11,729 nucleotides of DNA from Geoglobus sp. (GTDB lineage Archaea > Halobacteriota > Archaeoglobi > Archaeoglobales > Archaeoglobaceae), in NCBI GenBank assembly GCA_015523645.1, contig WAJY01000174.1:1-11729 (forward strand), given 5' to 3'. The position numbers were made by a program, and so were the translations under genes. Of this stretch, positions 7,670-11,729 are shown in pieces; position 1 is the first letter of the stretch; every line of letters starts with the position of its first letter. The notes under the pieces are model-generated. The model was given only the letters and a program-made list of their open reading frames with translations. It did no database searches and was not told the origin of the DNA.

Positions 7670-8063
7670 ACTTGCAGTTGATGGAATTGTGCCATACAAA
7701 GGTGGGATTGTTCTGATAAGGAGGAAAAACGAGCCTTTCAAGGGTTTTTATGCCTTACCAGGAGGTTTTGTTGAATATGGTGAAAAGGTTGAGGATGCGA
7801 TCGTTAGGGAGGTTAGGGAGGAGACAGGCTTGAAATGCGAGGTTAGGAAGCTTGTCGGTGTTTATTCTGATCCTGAAAGAGATCCAAGGGGTCATGTTGT
7901 AAGCATCTGCTTCCTGATGAAGGTTTTGGCAGGAAGTTTAAAGGCAGAGAGTGATGCTGCTGATGTAAAGGTATTTAAGCTGAGCGAGCTTCCAAGACTT
8001 GCATTCGACCATTTGAAGATGATAAAAGATGCTGAGGTGATTGCAGGTGGAATTCTGCCCTAA
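7656..8063 (+). CDS. Nudix hydrolase
   Basis: A 135-residue single-domain Nudix protein that hydrolyses a nucleoside diphosphate linked to another moiety. The Nudix box is complete, from G37 to L59: GFVEYGE, KVEDAIV, REVREETGL, with the metal-binding REXXEE glutamates at 52, 55 and 56. The surrounding FYALPGGFVE and the small size are like archaeal ADP-ribose pyrophosphatases, but substrate cannot be assigned from the box alone. The start lies in the end of the PHP gene (14-nt overlap), and its own end overlaps the transcription factor S gene by 17 nt, so the three are probably translated from one message. A housecleaning role in nucleotide metabolism is inference. Confidence 0.93.
   Translation: MRYIRLAVDGIVPYKGGIVLIRRKNEPFKGFYALPGGFVEYGEKVEDAIVREVREETGLKCEVRKLVGVYSDPERDPRGHVVSICFLMKVLAGSLKAESDAADVKVFKLSELPRLAFDHLKMIKDAEVIAGGILP
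8034..8040 (+). promoter_or_regulatory. Shine-Dalgarno deciding the transcription factor S start
   Basis: GAGGTGA lies inside the end of the Nudix gene, 6 nt before the GTG at 8047-8049. An in-frame TTG at 8041 directly abuts this element and is therefore too close to be the start. Confidence 0.7.
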
Positions 8064-8358
8064 ATGCAAAAGCATAATGATATATCAGGGAGACATAGCT
8101 GTGTGCAGGAAGTGCGGATACAGTAAGAATGCAGACGACAACTCTGAATTGATAACAATTACAAAAAGGAATGATGGAGAGATACCGGTAATAGAGGGAG
8201 ATGGGATTAAAACCCTTCCAATAACAGAAGCAGTCTGCCCAGAATGTGGGAACAGAGAAGCTTTCTGGTGGATGAGACAGCTGAGATCTGCAGATGAGAG
8301 CGAGGTCAGGTTTTTCAGGTGTACAAGATGTGGGAAGACTTGGAGGGAATATGACTGA
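8047..8358 (+). CDS. tfs: Transcription factor S (archaeal transcript cleavage factor)
   Basis: This 103-residue homologue of TFIIS and of the Rpb9/RpoM zinc-ribbon family binds RNA polymerase and stimulates cleavage of backtracked RNA. The N-terminal zinc ribbon uses C4, C7, C20 and C23. A linker rich in charged residues follows, then the C-terminal ribbon with C64, C67, C92 and C95. The tip of the second ribbon carries the acidic pair D83-E84 in RSADE that inserts into the polymerase active site, so this is a cleavage-competent TFS rather than a subunit-like paralogue. The protein ends in GKTWREYD, as usual. A GTG start at 8047 gives MEFCPKC and matches both the family N-terminus and the Shine-Dalgarno at 8034-8040. 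It overlaps the Nudix gene by 17 nt, and 21 nt separate it from the next gene. Confidence 0.95.
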   Translation: MEFCPKCKSIMIYQGDIAVCRKCGYSKNADDNSELITITKRNDGEIPVIEGDGIKTLPITEAVCPECGNREAFWWMRQLRSADESEVRFFRCTRCGKTWREYD

Positions 8359-8365
8359 AGTGACT

Positions 8366-8371
8366 GGTGAT
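8366..8371 (+). promoter_or_regulatory. Shine-Dalgarno of the reductase-like gene
   Basis: GGTGAT, 8 nt before the ATG at 8380-8382, in the 21-nt spacer after transcription factor S. Confidence 0.55.
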
Positions 8372-8379
8372 AAATTTTA

Positions 8380-9483
8380 ATGTACGACTTGATCATTATA
8401 GGCGCGGGATACTCTGGTTCTAGGCTCTCCGGACTTCTTGAGGGTTATGATGTTCTTGTTCTAGATAAAATGGGGATTGGTGAGAGAGAGGTTAGTGCTG
8501 TCACCTTCACAGATATAGTTGAGGAATCTGTTATAAGAAATAGCTATGAAAGTTATGCTCTAACAACGGTGGATGGTGAAATCGACATCTACGATTTTGG
8601 CTATCCTGTTCTTTCGCTGATAGACTACAAAAAGCTCTGTAAAAGTCAGATTGCTCACGATGTAGTTCGAGAGAGAGTTGTTGAATACGGAAAGGGCTTT
8701 GTTGTTACTGAAGATAGCAAGTATAGAGGCAGGGTGATAGTTGACTGCTCGGGCTTTCAGGGGAAAAGTCTTAGGGAGAAAGCTGGATTCAAGAATCCTC
8801 CATACAGAATTCTGCTTTCATTTACCGAGATAGCTAGGCAGGGGTTTATTGAGAGCAATGTCATGTATCTCATTATAGGCTACTCCAACGGTGGTGGGTG
8901 GATATATCCATGCAATGGAAGAGCAGAATTTGGCTTTGCAATGAGAACTAAGGATGGAGGCTTTTATCCCGATCTATCCCAAGCGTCGAAAATCTTGGGG
9001 CTTGAATTAGAAAAGAATGTGCTGAATTCTGAATACTCATTTGGCTTTGTCAAGAGGGTTGTTAAAGGAAATATCGTGCTTTTCGGAGATTCATGCGGAA
9101 TGGCTCATCCAACCTACATGACAACCATACACTACATCCACAAAATATCTGAGAGGCTTGCAAGGGCTTTGAAGGAATACATCGATGGGGATGGAAGGAG
9201 TCTTGAGAGATATCAGGAACACTGGAGAGAGATGTTGAAAAAAGCCTCAGGAAACATTGCAAGTGGTTATGCTTTTTGGGACTTGGATGTGGAGAAGCAG
9301 ATTGATGTTGCAAAGACACAGATAAGGTCGAGAGTGAAGCCTGAGTCAATTTTGGATCACATGAGAGCCTTTGATGAGAGATATGAAATGTATGCAAAGA
9401 ATGTTCCGAAATTGAGGGATTATCCTCTTGAGATATATCTTAACTATATAAAGCACAAGATATCAATTCTCCTTCCTTTCTAG
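8380..9483 (+). CDS. FAD-dependent oxidoreductase, geranylgeranyl reductase superfamily (divergent)
   Basis: A 367-residue flavoprotein. The N-terminal dinucleotide-binding motif GAGYSG (8-13) opens a Rossmann fold, with VLVLDK (25-30) as the second strand. IVDCSG (120-125) matches the middle FAD motif, and GDSCGMAHP (236-244) matches the C-terminal GD motif that contacts FAD. GGGWIYP (171-177) corresponds to the substrate-cavity YxWxFP-like motif of geranylgeranyl reductases, in altered form. In archaea such enzymes saturate the isoprenoid chains of lipids or quinones. This one is shorter and more divergent than the main lipid enzyme: the GD loop reads SCGMAHPTYMTTIH rather than the usual AAG-type sequence. 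The real substrate is unknown. It follows transcription factor S on the same strand, and its end overlaps the converging DUF502 gene by 21 nt. Confidence 0.82.
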   Translation: MYDLIIIGAGYSGSRLSGLLEGYDVLVLDKMGIGEREVSAVTFTDIVEESVIRNSYESYALTTVDGEIDIYDFGYPVLSLIDYKKLCKSQIAHDVVRERVVEYGKGFVVTEDSKYRGRVIVDCSGFQGKSLREKAGFKNPPYRILLSFTEIARQGFIESNVMYLIIGYSNGGGWIYPCNGRAEFGFAMRTKDGGFYPDLSQASKILGLELEKNVLNSEYSFGFVKRVVKGNIVLFGDSCGMAHPTYMTTIHYIHKISERLARALKEYIDGDGRSLERYQEHWREMLKKASGNIASGYAFWDLDVEKQIDVAKTQIRSRVKPESILDHMRAFDERYEMYAKNVPKLRDYPLEIYLNYIKHKISILLPF

Positions 9484-10056
9484 CCCGCTGAATCCGCCAG
9501 ATATGATTATCTTCATAGCCTCCTCAACACCTATATCAAGATAGATTATCTCTTCCTCAGGAACAAGAACAACTATCCCGGATGTTGGATTTGGAGATGT
9601 CGGTATAAAGACATTCACCAGCCTTTTCCCAGACTCCCTTTCAGCATTTTCTATTCTTGAACCTGTGGTGAAGCCTATCGCATAAACACCCTTTCTGGGA
9701 TACTCAACAAGAACAACTCCCTTCAATTTTTCTACATCAGACTCCACAAGAGCTTTCAATGCTTCCTTAACTCCAGTATATACTGTTCTCAGGATTGGAA
9801 CACTTCTCAAAGCTCTCTCCAGTCTAACTATCGCTCTCTGACCAATTGCATGGGTTCCCAGAGTTCCGAGCAAAAAAATCAGCAGAATGAGAAAAAGCAC
9901 GCTCATCCCTGGAAAGTAGTATTGTGTCCCAAGAAAAATCGGTTTCAGAAGGTTCTCTGTATAAGTAACAGCCCAGTAAACTATGAAAATCGTGATTGCC
10001 AGTGGTAGAAAAATCAGCAGTCCTGCGATAAATGTTCTGCGGATTTTTTCAATCAT
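9463..10056 (-). CDS. DUF502 family membrane protein
   Basis: A 197-residue protein of the widespread bacterial and archaeal DUF502 family, whose function is unknown. It has two transmembrane segments (about 9-31 and 50-68) joined by a short loop, then a soluble domain. The family features are clear: SVPILRTVYTGVKEAL (85-100) and the PTSPNPTSG motif followed by a VLVPEEEIIYLDIGVEEAMK stretch near the C-terminus. No Shine-Dalgarno precedes the ATG at 10054-10056; a TATA box about 26 nt upstream points to a leaderless transcript. It is monocistronic here and converges on the reductase-like gene, with a 21-nt overlap of the coding ends. A housekeeping envelope role is a guess. Confidence 0.9.
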   Translation of the reverse strand: MIEKIRRTFIAGLLIFLPLAITIFIVYWAVTYTENLLKPIFLGTQYYFPGMSVLFLILLIFLLGTLGTHAIGQRAIVRLERALRSVPILRTVYTGVKEALKALVESDVEKLKGVVLVEYPRKGVYAIGFTTGSRIENAERESGKRLVNVFIPTSPNPTSGIVVLVPEEEIIYLDIGVEEAMKIIISGGFSGLERKEN

Positions 10057-10077
10057 GTTAGGATTTTGCTGCCCTTT

Positions 10078-10091
10078 CTTATATTACTTTT
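10078..10091 (-). promoter_or_regulatory. Promoter (BRE/TATA) of the DUF502 gene
   Basis: The minus strand reads AAAAGTAATATAAG. The TATA part TAATATAAG (10086-10078) is centred 26 nt from the ATG, preceded by an A-rich BRE-like stretch. The absence of a Shine-Dalgarno between it and the start supports leaderless transcription. Confidence 0.6.
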
Positions 10092-10105
10092 GAAGCTTGT
10101 GTATC

Positions 10106-10137
10106 TAAACTTTCAGTTTATGGCTTGAAGTTTTCAA
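10106..10137. repeat. Two adjacent short inverted repeats
   Basis: TAAACT-TTC-AGTTTA (10106-10120) is followed after 4 nt by TTGAA-GTT-TTCAA (10125-10137). Both have perfect arms (6 and 5 bp) around a 3-nt centre. They are not followed by T-runs on the plus strand, so they are poor terminators. They lie between the DUF502 promoter and the promoter of the small reading frame. Chance occurrence is possible in AT-rich DNA. Confidence 0.4.
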
Positions 10138-10225
10138 TAGCGGAGCAGCACGAATCTTATTGATTAGAGAGAAACAGGCTGTATTTTATTTCACTCATCA
10201 TTATAAGGTTTATTATAACTTCAAG

Positions 10226-10235
10226 AAAATATAAG
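10226..10235 (+). promoter_or_regulatory. TATA box upstream of the 25-codon reading frame
   Basis: AAAATATAAG preceded by AAG fits an archaeal BRE/TATA element. Transcription would start near 10257, a few bases before the Shine-Dalgarno at 10262, which makes a compact, well-formed 5' leader of about 18 nt. A second TATA-like element, TTTATTATAA, lies just upstream (10209-10218). Confidence 0.5.
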
Positions 10236-10261
10236 TATCAAATAAATTATTAGCATAACTT

Positions 10262-10270
10262 GAGGTGATC
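10262..10270 (+). promoter_or_regulatory. Strong Shine-Dalgarno of the 25-codon reading frame
   Basis: GAGGTGATC is complementary to the archaeal 16S rRNA 3' end over at least seven bases; the GAGGTGA core ends 6 nt before the ATG at 10275. It is among the best ribosome binding sites in the window. Confidence 0.65.
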
Positions 10271-10274
10271 AAAA

Positions 10275-10352
10275 ATGGTGAAGAAAGTTGAGAGAAAGGA
10301 GAAGGAAGTGGAGGAGGCTTTTAAGGGGATGAAACTGTTCTTTGGATCTTGA
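10275..10352 (+). CDS. Putative 25-residue charged peptide, or the remnant 5' end of a lost gene
   Basis: The frame ATG to TGA encodes a Lys/Glu-rich peptide that begins MVKKVERKEKEVEE and ends in a short hydrophobic stretch, LFFGS. Of its first 14 residues, ten are charged, and it would form one amphipathic helix. I do not recognise it. Support for translation comes from the strong Shine-Dalgarno 6 nt upstream and the TATA box at 10226-10235. Its base composition resembles the left part of the window, not the AT-rich DNA that begins right after its stop. It may therefore be a genuine small protein, a leader peptide for what follows, or the 5' end of a gene cut off when the AT-rich segment arrived. 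No continuing frame is seen downstream; stops follow at once. Confidence 0.45.
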   Translation: MVKKVERKEKEVEEAFKGMKLFFGS

Positions 10353-10362
10353 TAGTATTGTA

Positions 10363-10386
10363 ATTTTAATTGATTTTAATTAAAAT
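10363..10386 (+). repeat. AT-rich direct repeat and 14-bp palindrome before UbiA
   Basis: ATTTTAATTG (10363-10372) is followed directly by ATTTTAATTA (10373-10382), a 10-nt tandem near-repeat. The second copy is the left part of the perfect palindrome ATTTTAATTAAAAT (10373-10386), which ends 2 nt before the UbiA ATG. The first copy is centred about 22 nt before the start and could be the TATA box of a leaderless UbiA transcript; the palindrome could be an operator. In DNA this AT-rich, chance is a real alternative. Confidence 0.4.
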
Positions 10387-10388
10387 AA

Positions 10389-11252
10389 ATGTATTTAAAA
10401 TTGCTTAAATATTCGGCTTATCCGCCAAATATTGTTTTTCCAATACCTATTGTCCCAATTTTTATAGGGTTATATGGAGAGAGTTTGTCAGCTATTTGGA
10501 AACCTGTTTTCTTTACTTTTTTATTTTATCCAATAGTAAATCTTTGGAACCATCTTAATGATGCAGAAGATGACTTCAAGGCAGGAAAAGATACACCTTT
10601 TGTTTTTAGAGAAATAAGAAGGGTTACTTGGTTTTTGATAGCTATATTAGCTATAATTTCTTTTTTATTCATTTATTTAAATGGACACATCATCGGACTC
10701 TTTTTTTATTTGATTGTTTTAATACTCACTTTTCTCTATTCTGATAATACATTAACTAAACTTAGGTTAAAAAAGCATTATCTGGGTGAAATAATTGTCT
10801 ATATTATTTCAATTCCAGCTGGTGTTTTTATGCTGTATTCTATTGTAAAAAATCCAGACTTAGAAGCACTTAAAGTTGCTATTTTATTAACCCCCTTAAT
10901 GATGTCTACAGTATTAATAAAAGATCTAAAAGATATTTCTGGAGATAGAAATGCTGGGCTTAAAACTCTTGGCGTTGTCTTTAGCCACGAATCTCTAGTG
11001 AAAGTGTCTTCAATCATGTTTATAACTTATTTTGTAATTGGAATTTTATTATTCTCAAGTAATAAAATATACATTGTTTCCTTCGTAATACCATTTTTTG
11101 GCTTAATAATCGGCTTATTATCTTTAAAAAGACACAATTGGACAATATCCATCCATACAATTAAGTATTACAATATACTGGTATTTTCATCTCTGCTATC
11201 TTTTGTTATCTTGACAACTTTAAAATTCGCATTTATCATCATGAAATTTTAG
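10389..11252 (+). CDS. UbiA-family prenyltransferase
   Basis: A 287-residue polytopic membrane protein with about eight or nine hydrophobic segments, as in the UbiA superfamily that transfers an isoprenyl chain to an aromatic, quinone or glycerol-phosphate acceptor. The first aspartate-rich motif is NLWNHLNDAEDD (51-62) with D58, D61 and D62. The second is IKDLKDISGDRNAG (177-190) with D179, D182 and D186. The family form NDxxDxxxD is imperfect in the first motif, since A65 takes the last Asp position, though D68 is near. Acceptor and chain length cannot be assigned. The gene is strongly AT-rich (about 28% G+C in single lines counted by hand) and rich in TTA leucine and AAA/TTT codons, unlike genes to its left. 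No Shine-Dalgarno is visible. Its end overlaps the converging gene by 33 nt. Confidence 0.88.
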   Translation: MYLKLLKYSAYPPNIVFPIPIVPIFIGLYGESLSAIWKPVFFTFLFYPIVNLWNHLNDAEDDFKAGKDTPFVFREIRRVTWFLIAILAIISFLFIYLNGHIIGLFFYLIVLILTFLYSDNTLTKLRLKKHYLGEIIVYIISIPAGVFMLYSIVKNPDLEALKVAILLTPLMMSTVLIKDLKDISGDRNAGLKTLGVVFSHESLVKVSSIMFITYFVIGILLFSSNKIYIVSFVIPFFGLIIGLLSLKRHNWTISIHTIKYYNILVFSSLLSFVILTTLKFAFIIMKF

Positions 11253-11729
11253 TAAAATGGATGTTCCTGATCCAAAATAATATAGACCACTTTTGACCTC
11301 TGAAAGAAGTTTTTTATCAAGTAATCTAGATAATTTTGCAGAAGGACAAGGGGAAAATACAATAATCCAATTTTCTCCTTTTTTTTTCACTATGAAGTCA
11401 TATATCTTGTATACTTCCCCATAATATGCGAGGAGAGTTGTAGAATCTACAAAGAGTATCTTCAGGTTCTCTCCTTTTAGAGCATTTCCAAAATCCACGA
11501 ACTCTTCTGGCTTCTCTGTAAAAACTTCTCCCAAAAACATCGAAGAGTCAAAATAATTTTCTAAATCAAAAAGACTTAAATATATGTTTAAAGGATATCC
11601 GATTAACCCTATTACAGAAACACCAAAAGTATCTGAGCTGACAAATGCTAGACCGAATGGCGTAATAGCTGAAAATTCACCTTTTTCAACTTTTTCAATA
11701 AATTCTTTGTCAGTTAGAGGCTTTAATCC
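11220..11729 (-). CDS. Uncharacterised protein, 5' end beyond the right edge
   Basis: On the minus strand a frame is open from the right edge of the window (11729) to a TAA at 11220-11222, giving 169 residues with no stop. The true start therefore lies outside, rather than at the internal ATG at 11538-11540. I do not recognise a family. A hydrophobic strand ending in an acidic residue, LKILFVDSTTLL (89-100 from the edge), followed by a helix and another strand WIIVFSPCPSAK, loosely resembles the Walker B region and next strand of RecA/KaiC-like ATPases. The P-loop, if any, would lie off the edge or is absent. No signal peptide or transmembrane segment is obvious apart from a hydrophobic patch at about 36-54. 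Composition is AT-rich like the neighbouring UbiA gene, with which it converges and overlaps by 33 nt. Confidence 0.65.
   Translation of the reverse strand, partial: GLKPLTDKEFIEKVEKGEFSAITPFGLAFVSSDTFGVSVIGLIGYPLNIYLSLFDLENYFDSSMFLGEVFTEKPEEFVDFGNALKGENLKILFVDSTTLLAYYGEVYKIYDFIVKKKGENWIIVFSPCPSAKLSRLLDKKLLSEVKSGLYYFGSGTSILLKFHDDKCEF

Larger units (their letters stand above)
10057..10388. other. Intergenic region between the DUF502 and UbiA genes
   Basis: This is the only long stretch without a large gene. It holds, left to right: the DUF502 promoter (10078-10091); two small inverted repeats (10106-10137); an AT-rich stretch with TTATAA twice (10201-10206 and 10213-10218); a good TATA box at 10226-10235; a 25-codon reading frame with a strong Shine-Dalgarno (10262-10352); and an AT-rich repeat and palindrome directly before UbiA. 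I saw no tRNA, no CRISPR unit and no obvious box C/D or H/ACA RNA. G+C falls sharply after about 10350. Confidence 0.7.

Noticed and set aside
8085..8396. A 103-codon minus-strand frame opposite transcription factor S
   Set aside because: The opposite strand encodes both zinc ribbons of TFS with correct spacing; the antisense product has no recognisable features.
10100..10140. CRISPR-like repeat (the CTTTCA and TTTTCAA runs recall archaeal CRISPR repeat ends)
   Set aside because: There is only one copy of each short motif, with no regularly spaced direct repeats and no cas genes.
10057..10388. A structured RNA (tRNA, box C/D, riboswitch) in the large intergenic region
   Set aside because: I found no cloverleaf arms, no CCA or B-box, and no paired C and D boxes at proper spacing. 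A covariance-model search would settle it.
11220..11540. Treating the right-end gene as a complete 106-residue protein starting at 11540
   Set aside because: The frame continues without a stop to the window edge with similar composition, so the gene is more simply a longer one cut by the window.

Overview
The window looks like a chromosomal segment of a hyperthermophilic euryarchaeon, most likely of the Archaeoglobales (Archaeoglobus, Ferroglobus or Geoglobus). The grounds are an archaeal-type leucyl-tRNA synthetase, a transcription factor S gene, an archaetidylserine synthase/decarboxylase pair, an archaeosortase, DUF357 and DUF502 proteins, dense overlapping gene packing, and TATA-like boxes about 25-28 nt upstream of several start codons. 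The genus is inference; no rRNA or other marker is present to settle it.

Left block (1-6987, minus strand). Seven co-directional genes read right to left: archaeosortase A, archaetidylserine decarboxylase, archaetidylserine synthase, leucyl-tRNA synthetase, an NfeD-type membrane serine protease, a DUF357 protein and the N-terminal 257 residues of a glutamate dehydrogenase that runs off the left edge. Four of the six junctions overlap; the other two have gaps of 20 and 31 nt. The first three genes form a coherent set. PssA and Asd make the archaetidylethanolamine-type lipid, and archaeosortase removes the C-terminal membrane segment of exported proteins and transfers them to a lipid.

Middle block (7028-9483, plus strand). 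Diverging from archaeosortase are a PHP-domain phosphoesterase, a Nudix hydrolase, transcription factor S and a divergent FAD-dependent protein of the geranylgeranyl reductase superfamily. The first three overlap, and the fourth starts 21 nt later with its own Shine-Dalgarno. A DUF502 membrane protein converges on them from the right (9463-10056, minus).

Right block (10057-11729). A 332-bp gap without a large gene holds promoter elements, two small inverted repeats, and a 25-codon reading frame with an excellent Shine-Dalgarno and a TATA box. After it the DNA becomes markedly AT-rich: hand counts on single 60-base lines give about 28% G+C, against 42-48% in lines from the rest of the window. 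This stretch carries a UbiA-family prenyltransferase and, converging with a 33-nt overlap, an unrecognised protein whose 5' end lies beyond the right edge. It is best read as laterally acquired or otherwise atypical DNA.

Several genes bear on archaeal membranes (ArtA, Asd, PssA, the reductase-like protein, UbiA, NfeD, DUF502). Only the ArtA/Asd/PssA set shows strong evidence of working together. I found no rRNA, tRNA, CRISPR array, transposase or identifiable attachment site.
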